DNA of 64,000 nucleotides from Enterobacter sp. BIGb0383 (GCF_003751845.1 NZ_RJKQ01000001.1:806001-870000), one strand, 5' to 3'. Positions 50,165-58,579 are shown, numbered from the stretch's first letter. Translations and numbers: made by a program. Notes: generated by a model from the letters alone, not told the origin.

Positions 50165-51037
50165 TGCCTGAACTTGCAAAAGTAGGGTTGCCAGCACCGA
50201 CAGTGCAATTCCAGGCCATACGCTTGCTGGCAGCACCTGCCCGGTTGTTACCATCACGATCAACGCTACACAGGCCGGATTCAGGTAGATATACGCGGAT
50301 ACCCTGCGCGGCCCAAGCTTCACCGTCGCCAGCTGTATAATCCACGACGTGAGCAGCGTCGCGCCGACCACCAGATACAGCATATGCAGGAATTTACCCG
50401 GATCCATTGCGGAATAATCGGGTATCTCACCGGAAATTAACGCCGCCAGGCCCATCCAGAGCGCGCCTGATACCAGCGTAGTAAAAACAAATACCCGCAT
50501 CTCTTCTCCTTTGTAGAGCAATTTCATGGCAACAGAGAAGCAAACCATCGAGAGGCATCCCACCAGGAACAGCGCATCTCCGTGGTTAAGATCCAGATTA
50601 AGCAACACCGCAATATCACCCCGGCTAATCACCCAGAGCGTGCCGACGGTGCTCATCAGATAGACCAGCAGCGTCGCGATACGCATTTTATCCCGAAACA
50701 GAACAACGCTCAGCAGCGCCGTGAGAAACGGCACCAGCGTGTAAAGCGTGGCGGTATTCAGCGTCGTGGTGGTTTTGAGTGCCTTAAACATAATCAGGAA
50801 AAAGGCCGCGTAGAAGAAACTGATCGTTAACCCCTTCGGCAGGATCCTGATAAAGGTGCGTCGTCTCTCCCCGTTGAAAACAACGAAGGGAGCCAGTATC
50901 AGCGCGGCAAGTACAAACCGTAATAGCGTCAGCGCAACCGGATCAACGTCAGCGGCCAGAACCTGGGAAGAGATAAATGAGCCTGCAATAAGCAGCGTAC
51001 TGATAACCAATAACAGATGATATTTAATTTGCGCCAC
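50150..51037 (-). CDS. EamA/DMT-family transporter
   Basis: 295-residue inner-membrane permease with about ten hydrophobic helices arranged as two EamA repeats (about 5-140 and 150-290), for example LLLVISTLLIAGSFISSQVL and TLYTLVPFLTALLSVVLF. Family members export amino acids, metabolites or drugs; the substrate cannot be told from sequence. Divergent from the LysR regulator 148 bases away, a layout typical of a regulator controlling its exporter. Confidence 0.88.
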   Translation of the reverse strand: MAQIKYHLLLVISTLLIAGSFISSQVLAADVDPVALTLLRFVLAALILAPFVVFNGERRRTFIRILPKGLTISFFYAAFFLIMFKALKTTTTLNTATLYTLVPFLTALLSVVLFRDKMRIATLLVYLMSTVGTLWVISRGDIAVLLNLDLNHGDALFLVGCLSMVCFSVAMKLLYKGEEMRVFVFTTLVSGALWMGLAALISGEIPDYSAMDPGKFLHMLYLVVGATLLTSWIIQLATVKLGPRRVSAYIYLNPACVALIVMVTTGQVLPASVWPGIALSVLATLLLQVQASRET

Positions 51038-51185
51038 ACAACCCTCGACCGTTCAATACATTTACCGGGTGAATATCCTGCCGATACCTTACAGAATCTG
51101 CGCCCCTCCATGTCGCAGGAGATGCGGTAGCGTCATTTTTTATCATCCGTTATATTTATGGAAATCGATAATACTCATACAGACC

Positions 51186-52133
51186 ATGCATGAAATGGAT
51201 GAACTCAGGAAGATAGACCTCAATGTGCTTCTGACGCTGTATGCGCTTCTGACTGAAAAGCACGTGACGCGGGCGGCGCTCAGGCTGCACCGTAGCCAGC
51301 CCGCCGTCAGCCATACGCTGGCGCAGCTGCGAGTGCACTTTAACGATCCCTTGCTGATACGCAAAAAAGGCAAAATGACGCTCTCAGCCAGGGCGCAGTC
51401 GCTATTGCCTCCTCTGGAAGCCTCACTCCACGGGTTAAATAATCTTGTCGGCTCGCCGGTATTTGATCCCACGACAGCACACCGACGCTTTCGCGTTGCC
51501 ATGTCGGACTATGCTGCCCGTATCGTGCTGCCGCCGCTGCTTGTCTATCTTCGCCACAACGCCCCGGGATTTGACCTGGCGATAAGTCAGGCCAGCAGAG
51601 AGTTAATGCTTGCCCAACTGGACGAAGGTGAAGTGGATCTGGCGCTGGGTGTTTTTCCGGATGCGGCAGGAGCGATTCAGAAAGAATCACTTTTTGCGGA
51701 GCGGTTTATTTGTCTCGCCGACAGACGCTATCTGCCTGCAAGCGGCAGTCTCACCTTGAATGAATGGCTTGATAAACCTCATGTTATGCTGGGCATGCAG
51801 CCGGACGCCGTCGATGAAATAGAGAAAGCTCTGATCGCCCAGGGACTCAGGCGGCGCATATGCGTCGCGCTGCCACACTGGAGCGCTGCGGTCACCCTGC
51901 TGCCAGGAACCGACCTGGTACTGACGGTTGCCAGCCGTTCGCTCACGCCGGAACGCTATGATGACGCCCTCTGCCAGTTCGAACCGCCCTTGCCTTTGCC
52001 GGAGTTTGATTATGAGCAGGCCTGGCACAGTCGTAAAAACGCCGATCCCGCGCACCAGTGGCTGCGTAACGCGGTGAGGTTAAGCTGTGAGGGGTTTCCT
52101 TCGGAAATCACGCAGTCTACGGAGAATCATTAA
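51186..52133 (+). CDS. LysR-family transcriptional regulator
   Basis: About 315 residues. N-terminal winged helix-turn-helix (LYALLTEKHVTRAALRLHRS then QPAVSHTLAQLR) and a C-terminal ligand domain (from about 95). The frame is open 117 bases further upstream, but the LysR fold begins at MHEMDELRKIDLN; the next ATG (51195) is an equally possible start, as neither has a good ribosome site. Probably controls the divergent EamA transporter. Its stop overlaps the next start (TAATG). Confidence 0.87.
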   Translation: MHEMDELRKIDLNVLLTLYALLTEKHVTRAALRLHRSQPAVSHTLAQLRVHFNDPLLIRKKGKMTLSARAQSLLPPLEASLHGLNNLVGSPVFDPTTAHRRFRVAMSDYAARIVLPPLLVYLRHNAPGFDLAISQASRELMLAQLDEGEVDLALGVFPDAAGAIQKESLFAERFICLADRRYLPASGSLTLNEWLDKPHVMLGMQPDAVDEIEKALIAQGLRRRICVALPHWSAAVTLLPGTDLVLTVASRSLTPERYDDALCQFEPPLPLPEFDYEQAWHSRKNADPAHQWLRNAVRLSCEGFPSEITQSTENH

Positions 52134-52579
52134 TGGACAAGTATGTCGAAAAATTAAACGGCTTTATGGAAGCGTTAGGCACCATGAATAAGGATACTAA
52201 TCGGGGATCTGAGTATATCGTCGTTAAGCTGCAGGATGGCGACAGGATCCTGCCATCGCTGGCGGTTTACCACGCTTCGCTGTCAGATAAGCATCCGCCC
52301 GAATACTGGCATCCGACGCTCATCGAGACCCACTGGGCCAGGTTTGAAACCGTTGCGGCTAAGTGGTTCTTCGAACATAAGGTGATGGAGAATCTCCCTG
52401 AGGAGATGAAGAAAAACCTGTTAGCGGTGTTTCAAGACATTATCAATGAAATGCTGGGGGAATATCAGGTCTATGAGCTGAGCACCACGCCTCCTGTATG
52501 GTATGCCGCACTCTGGGATGAATTCGTCTTTTATTCAAAATATGGCATTTTTCTCTTTCACTTCAGCCTGTACGACTAG
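52133..52579 (+). CDS. Unrecognised 148-residue protein coupled to the LysR regulator
   Basis: Soluble protein rich in aromatic residues (for example PPEYWHPTLIETHWARFE and PPVWYAALWDEFVFY), no signal peptide or clear membrane helix. I do not recognise the family. Its ATG overlaps the LysR stop by one base, so it is translated with the regulator. By eye its base composition is more A+T rich than the flanking core genes, suggesting recent acquisition of the pair. No function is proposed. Confidence 0.7.
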   Translation: MDKYVEKLNGFMEALGTMNKDTNRGSEYIVVKLQDGDRILPSLAVYHASLSDKHPPEYWHPTLIETHWARFETVAAKWFFEHKVMENLPEEMKKNLLAVFQDIINEMLGEYQVYELSTTPPVWYAALWDEFVFYSKYGIFLFHFSLYD

Positions 52580-52587
52580 AGCGTCAG

Positions 52588-52619
52588 TGCAAGGCTGGCC
52601 ATTGACGCCCAGCCTTGCA
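52588..52619 (-). terminator. Hairpin between the 148-residue gene and ompW
   Basis: Perfect 11-base stem TGCAAGGCTGG / CCAGCCTTGCA in the convergent gap; neither side has a clear T run, so termination strength is uncertain. Confidence 0.5.
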
Positions 52620-52626
52620 CACCTCA

Positions 52627-53262
52627 TCAGAACCGATAGCCCACCGCGAACATAAACGCCCACGGATCCAGACGGGTGCTGACGTTTTGCTGGACACCGT
52701 TCGCTTTAAACTTCACGTTGGTGTCGATATCCATATACCAAACCGACATATTGATCAGCCAGTTGCGGTCAATCAGGTAATCCAGCCCCACCTGGCCTAC
52801 CGCGCCCCAGGAGTCATCGAGCTTGAGATCCGTCAGTCCGGCAGCCTTGCCGGTATCGTTAAAGCTATTATCAAAGAAAGTGGTGTAGTTGATACCGGCC
52901 CCAATATAGGGACGCACTTTGCTGCTGGCATCGCCGAAGTACCACTGCGCCATCAGCGCTGGCGGCAGGTGGTGTACGGTCGCCAGATCCCCCGTTGGTC
53001 CGGTTCCCACTTTATGGCGGAACGGCGTCGCTGCCAGCAGCTCAATACCGATATTCTCGGTGGCCATATAGGTGAAGTTCAGCCCCAGCTGGGTGTTGTT
53101 ATCGACCTTAAAGCCGCCCAGGCTGCCTAATACGTTGTCAGAGCCTGCCGACGGACGCACGGTTGCGGTCCCGGCGCGGATAAAGAACTCACCTGCATCA
53201 TGCGCGTATGCGCCACCGGATAACGACCCAAGAACCAGCGCGGCCACTGCTAATTTTTTCAT
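52627..53262 (-). CDS. ompW: Outer membrane protein W
   Basis: Eight-stranded outer-membrane beta-barrel (OmpW family) for small hydrophobic molecules; colicin S4 receptor in E. coli. 211 residues: signal peptide cleaved after AYA (AYA-HDAGEFF), family motifs WYFGDASSKVRPYIGAGINY and the C-terminal barrel signal ending in YRF. The start is the second of two nearby ATG codons because the first is too close to GAGG. K-12 ompW is under FNR control; a perfect palindrome lies 59 bases upstream here. Confidence 0.95.
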   Translation of the reverse strand: MKKLAVAALVLGSLSGGAYAHDAGEFFIRAGTATVRPSAGSDNVLGSLGGFKVDNNTQLGLNFTYMATENIGIELLAATPFRHKVGTGPTGDLATVHHLPPALMAQWYFGDASSKVRPYIGAGINYTTFFDNSFNDTGKAAGLTDLKLDDSWGAVGQVGLDYLIDRNWLINMSVWYMDIDTNVKFKANGVQQNVSTRLDPWAFMFAVGYRF

Positions 53263-53320
53263 TCCCATTCCCTCGATGTGGTTATTTTGCGCGGGCCAAT
53301 ATACTCACATTGAGGTAAAA

Positions 53321-53339
53321 GTGATCCACTTTGGATCAC
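53321..53339 (-). promoter_or_regulatory. Perfect palindrome upstream of ompW
   Basis: GTGATCCACTTTGGATCAC: eight-base arms around CTT. Half-sites resemble FNR/CRP halves but the spacing fits neither, so the cognate factor is unknown. Confidence 0.5.
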
Positions 53340-53430
53340 ATTCAATTAGATAACTTCACATTTCTTGATCCAGATTAATTTTAAACATTTACCCAATGAA
53401 TCAACTTCGTTTTCATATCAATTATTCACG

Positions 53431-53517
53431 ATCCCCCATTCAGACCCGGTGGCTTACCGGGTCTTTACAAAGATATGCTTTTCCATACTCGTCTTGATGA
53501 TGCCAGTCGTGGGGGAT
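53431..53517 (+). other. Nested stem structure upstream of yciC
   Basis: In the 306-base gap between divergent ompW and yciC, arms ATCCCCCA (53431-53438) and TGGGGGAT (53510-53517) are perfectly complementary. They enclose a perfect hairpin GACCCGGT-GGCTT-ACCGGGTC (53443-53463) that is followed by TTTACAAAG. No ORF is present. It could be a structured leader of yciC or a separate small RNA. The rest of the gap shows only AT-rich promoter-like sequence. Confidence 0.5.
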
Positions 53518-53568
53518 TCAGGTTACAATCACCGGCTAATTAATACCTGCAGAACGCAAGGAGAGTGC

Positions 53569-54312
53569 ATGTCTATCACGGCGAAGTCCGTTTACCGTGA
53601 CACGGGGAATTTTTTTCGCAATCAGTTCATTACCATCCTGCTGATTGCTTTAGTGTGTGCATTGATCACGGTAGTACTGGGCCATGTTCTCTCGCCGACC
53701 GAAGAACAGCTTGCTATCCTCAGCGAAGGTGAACCCCTGCGCGCGGGTGCCGGACTGTTTGAGATGGTGCAGAGCCTGACCGAAGAGCAAAAGCAGGTGC
53801 TGCTGCACGCCTCTGCCGCCTCGTCAGTCTCCACGCTGGTTGCTAACGTTATGCTGGTGGGCAGCGTGCTGGTGATGATTCAGCTTGTCTCCGCCGGACA
53901 CCGGGTGAGCGCCCTTCGCGCGATGGGTGCCAGCGCGCCGATTTTACCGAAGCTGCTGCTGCTCCTGTTCAGCACCACCATTATTGTGCAGCTGGGTCTG
54001 ACGCTGTTTGTGGTGCCAGGGCTTCTGCTGGCCATCGTGCTCTCCTTCGCGCCGATAATGATGGTGCAGGAGAAAACGGGTCTGGTACGCTCTCTGCGCG
54101 GCAGTATGCGTCTGGCATGGGCTAACATGCGCCTGGTGGCCCCGGCCATTATGGGCTGGATGCTGGCGAAAACCCTGCTGCTGCTGTTAGCGCCGGGGCT
54201 GTCCATGCTGACGGTCAACGTCGCCGCGGTGGTGCTGACCACCCTGAGCAACCTGATCTCTGCCCTGCTGCTGATCTATCTTTTCCGCCTCTATACGCAG
54301 ATTCGCCCCTAA
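53569..54312 (+). CDS. yciC: YciC, UPF0259 inner-membrane protein
   Basis: 247-residue polytopic membrane protein of unknown function, with about six hydrophobic segments (such as [20 protein letters not shown] and [19 protein letters not shown]). The start [16 protein letters not shown] has AAGGAG upstream and equals the K-12 length; a longer frame from 53365 is rejected. Probably in an operon with yciB, 54 bases downstream. Confidence 0.94.
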   Translation: MSITAKSVYRDTGNFFRNQFITILLIALVCALITVVLGHVLSPTEEQLAILSEGEPLRAGAGLFEMVQSLTEEQKQVLLHASAASSVSTLVANVMLVGSVLVMIQLVSAGHRVSALRAMGASAPILPKLLLLLFSTTIIVQLGLTLFVVPGLLLAIVLSFAPIMMVQEKTGLVRSLRGSMRLAWANMRLVAPAIMGWMLAKTLLLLLAPGLSMLTVNVAAVVLTTLSNLISALLLIYLFRLYTQIRP

Positions 54313-54366
54313 CCTTATTGCCCGCCCGGACAGCCCCGGGCGGGTACTGAATAACGGAACCGAAGT

Positions 54367-54906
54367 ATGAAGCAGTTTCTTGATTTTCTACCGCTCGTTG
54401 TCTTCTTCGCCTTCTACAAGCTGTATGACATCTACGCCGGCACCCAGGCGCTGATCGTTGCCACCGCCGTCGTGCTGATCTACAGCTGGGTGCGCTATCG
54501 CAAGGTTGAGAAGATGGCCCTGTTCACCTTTATCCTGGTGGCCGTCTTTGGCGGCCTGACCCTGTTCTTCCATAATGATGAGTTTATTAAGTGGAAGGTG
54601 ACGGTGATTTACGGCCTCTTCGCCGCGGCCCTGCTGTTCAGCCAGTGGGTGATGAAAAAGCCGCTGATCCAGCGGATGCTGGGGAAAGAGTTAACGCTGC
54701 CGCAGGCGGTATGGTCGAAGCTGAACCTGGCCTGGGCGGTGTTCTTTATTCTCTGCGGCCTGGCCAATATCTATATCGCCTTCTGGCTACCGCAGGATAT
54801 CTGGGTCAACTTTAAGGTCTTCGGCCTTACCGCCCTGACGCTTCTCTTTACGCTGCTGAGCGGAGTCTATATCTACCGCCATATGCCGCAGGGCGATAAA
54901 TCCTGA
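54367..54906 (+). CDS. yciB: YciB, inner-membrane septation protein
   Basis: 179-residue IspZ/YciB-family membrane protein with five predicted helices; in E. coli it interacts with elongation and division proteins and affects envelope integrity together with DcrB. Conserved start [21 protein letters not shown] and the W-x-x-F-K motif near the end ([10 protein letters not shown]). A terminator follows. Confidence 0.95.
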   Translation: MKQFLDFLPLVVFFAFYKLYDIYAGTQALIVATAVVLIYSWVRYRKVEKMALFTFILVAVFGGLTLFFHNDEFIKWKVTVIYGLFAAALLFSQWVMKKPLIQRMLGKELTLPQAVWSKLNLAWAVFFILCGLANIYIAFWLPQDIWVNFKVFGLTALTLLFTLLSGVYIYRHMPQGDKS

Positions 54907-54925
54907 CGGACTGACCGCTCAAACA

Positions 54926-54959
54926 AACCCGGCACGGCTCACACCTGCCGGGTTTTTTA
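54926..54959 (+). terminator. yciB terminator
   Basis: AACCCGGCA / TGCCGGGTT stem followed by T6, 19 bases after the yciB stop. Confidence 0.9.
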
Positions 54960-55050
54960 TTTGTTCCCCGCCGTCAGAGGGTCAGACTATTCTTATACCT
55001 GGCGTTTCATAGTAGCATCCCGCTGAACTCACTCCCGTACTGAGAATGCA

Positions 55051-55455
55051 ATGACAACAACAACGCAAGATGCACCGCACGGTGAACTGGTTTTACGCAC
55101 CCTTGCCATGCCCGCAGATACCAATGCGAATGGCGATATTTTTGGTGGCTGGCTGATGGCGCAGATGGATATGGGCGGCGCGATCCAGGCGAAGGAAATT
55201 GCCCATGGCCGCGTAGTTACCGTCCGCGTGGACGGCATGTCGTTTCTGCGCCCTGTCGCGGTGGGCGATGTGGTCTGCTGCTATGCCCGCTGCGTGAAGC
55301 GCGGCAATACGTCTATTAATATCAACGTTGAAGTGTGGGTTAAAAAAGTCTCTTCCGAGCCTATCGGCCAGCGCTATAAGGCCACCGAAGCTCTGTTTAT
55401 CTACGTGGCGGTGGACAGCGAAGGTAAACCTCGCCCGCTTCCGACCCAGGCCTGA
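55051..55455 (+). CDS. yciA: Acyl-CoA thioesterase YciA
   Basis: 134-residue hotdog-fold acyl-CoA thioesterase (acyl-CoA to free acid and CoA), broad chain-length range. The family motif is visible as ANGDIFGGWLMAQMDMGGAI, with the catalytic Asn/Asp pair. In K-12 tonB follows; here yniB does. Confidence 0.96.
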   Translation: MTTTTQDAPHGELVLRTLAMPADTNANGDIFGGWLMAQMDMGGAIQAKEIAHGRVVTVRVDGMSFLRPVAVGDVVCCYARCVKRGNTSININVEVWVKKVSSEPIGQRYKATEALFIYVAVDSEGKPRPLPTQA

Positions 55456-55461
55456 TGGCAA

Positions 55462-55491
55462 AAAGCGAACCCTGAGCGGTTCGCTTTTTTT
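55462..55491 (+). terminator. Bidirectional terminator between yciA and yniB
   Basis: AGCGAACC / GGTTCGCT stem flanked by A and T runs; marks the junction with the yniB block. Confidence 0.9.
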
Positions 55492-55496
55492 ATGGC

Positions 55497-56033
55497 TTAC
55501 AGAAAACCGAGCAGCGAAAAGAAGAGATAGCCGACGACAATCGTCACCACCGGCAGAATATAGAGCGGAAAGAACTGCAGGAAAATGGTGTGGTGCGGAA
55601 CCACAATGCGGGATTCAATCTGCTCCCGGGTCAGGCCTTCGCTACCCTTCGCCTTCTCGAGGATCATCTGATCTTCTACCCCTTCACGCAGAAAACGCGC
55701 CTGACGGCTCATTCTCGCGCCGGATGCCTGTAGGGCCAGGCCAATAAAGACCAGAGCAAAGATAATCCAGAAGACGATATTCAGCTGCTGGGAAAAGTTT
55801 GGCTGCGGCGAGTTGTACCAGAAGAGATTCAGGAATGGCGTATTAAAACGCATCATCTCAATCATTACGTGGGCAAAATCGAGCATAACGGCGTTAATCC
55901 CCGCCTGCTGTTCGCTGCGGGCCGCCATAAACTTAAACACTGAAATCAGAGTCGAAATAACCGCCGGGATAAAAATCACCCACCCTGCGAGGCGTTTTAG
56001 CACTGCAATGCGTCCCGCTTGTTGATACGTCAT
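55497..56033 (-). CDS. yniB: YniB, predicted inner-membrane protein
   Basis: 178-residue membrane protein of unknown function with helices at about 15-32 (GWVIFIPAVISTLISVFK), 82-105 (VFWIIFALVFIGLALQA) and 152-176 (FFPLYILPVVTIVVGYLFF). Divergent from hxpB, as in K-12 where they are yniB/yniC. Confidence 0.92.
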   Translation of the reverse strand: MTYQQAGRIAVLKRLAGWVIFIPAVISTLISVFKFMAARSEQQAGINAVMLDFAHVMIEMMRFNTPFLNLFWYNSPQPNFSQQLNIVFWIIFALVFIGLALQASGARMSRQARFLREGVEDQMILEKAKGSEGLTREQIESRIVVPHHTIFLQFFPLYILPVVTIVVGYLFFSLLGFL

Positions 56034-56171
56034 GGATTCCCCTTGTTTAGACGCTTTCTCATCGGCCTAAGTCTACCTGCTGATTACAATTATCGCCCGA
56101 TCTTTAAACCCGATATACTCGTTATACTTCAGGTTAACCTGCGTTTTGATAAGAGAGTAAGGAGAAGTGGT

Positions 56172-56840
56172 ATGTCGGCCCAGCGTCAAATTCTTGCGGC
56201 AATTTTTGATATGGATGGATTGCTGATCGATTCTGAACCCTTGTGGGACCGTGCGGAGCTTGAGGTCATCGCCGGTCTTGGGGTCGATATCAGCCGCCGT
56301 GATGAACTGCCGGATACGCTCGGCCTGCGCATCGATATGGTGGTGGAGCTGTGGTTTGCCCAGCAGCCGTGGAATGGCCCGGACCGCCGCGAAGTGACCG
56401 ACCGCATTATCAGCCGCTCACTGTCGCTTGTTGAGGAAGAGCGCCCGCTGCTGCCCGGCGTGCGCGAAGCGGTGGCCCTGTGCAAAGCCCAGGGTCTGAA
56501 GGTCGGCCTGGCGTCGGCTTCTCCGCTGCATATGCTGGAAAAAGTACTGGCGATGTTCGACCTGCGCGACAGTTTCGACGCCCTGGTCTCGGCCGAGACG
56601 CTGCCCCTAAGTAAACCGCATCCGCAGGTTTATCTCGACTGCGCCGCTCGCCTCGGCGTCGATCCGCTGACCTGCGTGGCGCTGGAAGACTCCGTTAACG
56701 GAATGATTGCCAGCAAAGCGGCGCGCATGCGTTCTATCGTCATCCCGGCCGAGGAAGGCCAGCAGGATCCGCGCTTCGCCCTGGCCAACGTCAAACTCCG
56801 TTCTCTTGAGGAGCTGACCGTCGCCCATCTGCGCGGCTAA
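56172..56840 (+). CDS. hxpB: Hexitol phosphatase B / 2-deoxyglucose-6-phosphatase
   Basis: HAD-superfamily phosphatase (YniC), 222 residues. The nucleophile motif is FDMDGLLIDSE, followed by motif II GLASAS, the lysine of motif III in LSKPHPQVY, and motif IV ALEDSVNG. Acts on 2-deoxyglucose-6-phosphate, sorbitol- and mannitol-phosphates in E. coli. The start has AAGGAGAAGTGGT upstream; the frame opens 153 bases earlier, overlapping yniB, which is rejected. Confidence 0.95.
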   Translation: MSAQRQILAAIFDMDGLLIDSEPLWDRAELEVIAGLGVDISRRDELPDTLGLRIDMVVELWFAQQPWNGPDRREVTDRIISRSLSLVEEERPLLPGVREAVALCKAQGLKVGLASASPLHMLEKVLAMFDLRDSFDALVSAETLPLSKPHPQVYLDCAARLGVDPLTCVALEDSVNGMIASKAARMRSIVIPAEEGQQDPRFALANVKLRSLEELTVAHLRG

Positions 56841-56848
56841 ATCCCCTG

Positions 56849-56874
56849 CGGGTAACCGCCCGGTTACCCGTTTA
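56849..56874 (+). terminator. hxpB terminator
   Basis: CGGGTAACCG / CGGTTACCCG stem followed by TTTATT. Confidence 0.8.
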
Positions 56875-56895
56875 TTGTGTCGCCCGTCAAATTAT

Positions 56896-56910
56896 TGAAA
56901 CGACGTTTCA
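56896..56910 (+). promoter_or_regulatory. KdgR operator upstream of kduD
   Basis: Perfect palindrome TGAAACGACGTTTCA in an AT-rich context, matching the KdgR-type box (GAAA ... TTTC). KdgR represses pectin/uronate catabolism genes and is relieved by KDG, a metabolite on either side of KduD. Confidence 0.7.
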
Positions 56911-56995
56911 TTTTTATTTGTCTTTTTTCCTTCCCCGCTTCTATGCTTGCAGTCAGGTCAGCAATCACAACAAAAACAGCATAACTGAGGTGCAT

Positions 56996-57757
56996 ATGAT
57001 GCTTAACGCCTTCGATTTGAGCGGCAAAGTGGCAATGGTTACCGGGTGCGATACCGGACTTGGGCAGGGTATGGCGCTGGGGCTGGCCGAAGCGGGCTGC
57101 GATATTGTCAGCGTCAACCGACGCGTGCCGGAGGAAACGGCGCGTAAAGTGCAGGCCCTGGGCCGCCGTTTTACCGCTATTCAGGCCGATCTGAGCACGC
57201 ACGACGCCATCGCGGATATTATTCCGAAGGCGGTTGCAGCGATGGGCCGTCTCGATATTCTGGTCAATAACGCCGGCACCATCCGCCGCGAAGATGCCCT
57301 CAGCTTTACGGAGAAAGACTGGGATCAGGTCATGAATCTCAACCTGAAATCGGTCTTTTTCCTCTCTCAGGCGGCGGCGCGGCAGTTTATTGCCCAGGGC
57401 AGCGGCGGCAAGATTATTAATATCGCCTCGATGCTGTCATTCCAGGGCGGGATCCGCGTCCCCTCTTATACCGCCTCGAAAAGCGGCGTGCTGGGGATCA
57501 CCCGCCTGCTGGCTAACGAGTGGTCGAAGCACGGCATTAACGTTAATGCCATCGCGCCCGGCTATATGGCCACCAACAACACCCAGCAGCTGCGCGATGA
57601 CCCTGAACGTAGCCAGGAGATCCTCGACCGTATTCCAGCGGGACGCTGGGGCACGCCGGACGACCTGCAGGGCCCGGCCGTTTTCCTCGCGTCATCCGCC
57701 TCGGACTATATTAACGGCTTCACGCTGGCAGTGGACGGCGGCTGGCTGGCGCGCTAA
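56996..57757 (+). CDS. kduD: 2-dehydro-3-deoxy-D-gluconate 5-dehydrogenase
   Basis: Short-chain dehydrogenase interconverting DKII (2,5-diketo-3-deoxygluconate) and KDG in pectin/hexuronate breakdown. 253 residues, with TGCDTGLGQG cofactor loop, NNAGTIRRED, catalytic YTASKSG, and the very conserved SMLSFQGGIRVPSY. GAGG lies five bases before the first of two ATG codons. In K-12 kduD sits beside kduI elsewhere; here it stands alone between hxpB and ydjM with its own KdgR box. Confidence 0.93.
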   Translation: MMLNAFDLSGKVAMVTGCDTGLGQGMALGLAEAGCDIVSVNRRVPEETARKVQALGRRFTAIQADLSTHDAIADIIPKAVAAMGRLDILVNNAGTIRREDALSFTEKDWDQVMNLNLKSVFFLSQAAARQFIAQGSGGKIINIASMLSFQGGIRVPSYTASKSGVLGITRLLANEWSKHGINVNAIAPGYMATNNTQQLRDDPERSQEILDRIPAGRWGTPDDLQGPAVFLASSASDYINGFTLAVDGGWLAR

Positions 57758-57822
57758 GCGTCAGTTTCTGTTAAAAATAGTTACACCGTCACACCTTCCG
57801 TCCACTGTATAAAAACCCTATA

Positions 57823-57838
57823 CTGGATAAATTGACAG
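57823..57838 (+). promoter_or_regulatory. LexA box upstream of ydjM
   Basis: CTGGATAAATTGACAG fits CTGT-N8-ACAG with one change, 17 bases before the ydjM start. K-12 ydjM is a known LexA target. A further CTGTATA element lies at about 57805. Confidence 0.65.
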
Positions 57839-57854
57839 TTTACCGGGTTTTATC

Positions 57855-58445
57855 ATGACGGCGGAAGGCCACGTCCTATTTTCTATTGCCTGCGCAGTAT
57901 TCGCAAAAAATGCGGAATTGACCCCCGTGCTGGCACAGGGCGACTGGTGGCACGTGATCCCGGCTGCGGTGCTCACCTGCCTGCTGCCGGATATCGATCA
58001 CCCAAAGTCCGTGCTCGGTCAGCGGCTAAAGTGGATCGCCGTGCCGGTGGCGCGGGCTTTTGGTCATCGCGGGTTTACCCATAGCCTGCTGGCCGTTTTC
58101 GGCGCGCTGGCCCTGTTTTATCTGCAGGTGCCGCAGAATGCGATGATCCCACCCGATGCGCTCCAGGGCATGGTGCTCGGCTATCTGAGCCATATCCTCG
58201 CCGATATGATTACCCCCGCCGGAGTCCCGCTGCTGTGGCCCTGCCGCTGGCGGTTTCGCCTGCCGCTGCTCTCACCGCGCAAGGGCAATCAGCTGGAACG
58301 CGTCCTCTGCATGGCGCTGTTCGCCTGGGCCGTGTGGATGCCCTCCAGCGTGCCGGAAAATAGCGCTCTGCGCTGGTCGTCGACGATGATTGATTCTCTG
58401 CAGGTTCACTTCCAGCGGCTAATCAATCCGCAGTCTGTGCATTAA
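57855..58445 (+). CDS. ydjM: YdjM, SOS-regulated inner-membrane metal-dependent hydrolase family protein
   Basis: 196-residue DUF457 membrane protein. The family's conserved histidine/aspartate motifs are seen as TAEGHVLFS, LLPDIDHPKS, FGHRGFTHSL and HILADMITPAG. The activity is unknown. The LexA box just upstream agrees with DNA-damage induction in E. coli. Confidence 0.93.
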   Translation: MTAEGHVLFSIACAVFAKNAELTPVLAQGDWWHVIPAAVLTCLLPDIDHPKSVLGQRLKWIAVPVARAFGHRGFTHSLLAVFGALALFYLQVPQNAMIPPDALQGMVLGYLSHILADMITPAGVPLLWPCRWRFRLPLLSPRKGNQLERVLCMALFAWAVWMPSSVPENSALRWSSTMIDSLQVHFQRLINPQSVH

Positions 58446-58579
58446 TGCAGCAAAATAATTCGTTTTGGCATAATCAATTCCATTTGGATATAAGCGCGCC
58501 GCGTGCGTTCTGCTAACCTTGCGCCAACAGCGCCTTATCTCATCGGGCGCCATTCGTATAATAACTCTGGAGAACGGGG

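Noticed and set aside
53321-53339. CRP or FNR site upstream of ompW
   Set aside because: The GTGA...TCAC halves are 11 bases apart (CRP needs 8), and the FNR spacing also fails; recorded as an unassigned palindrome instead.
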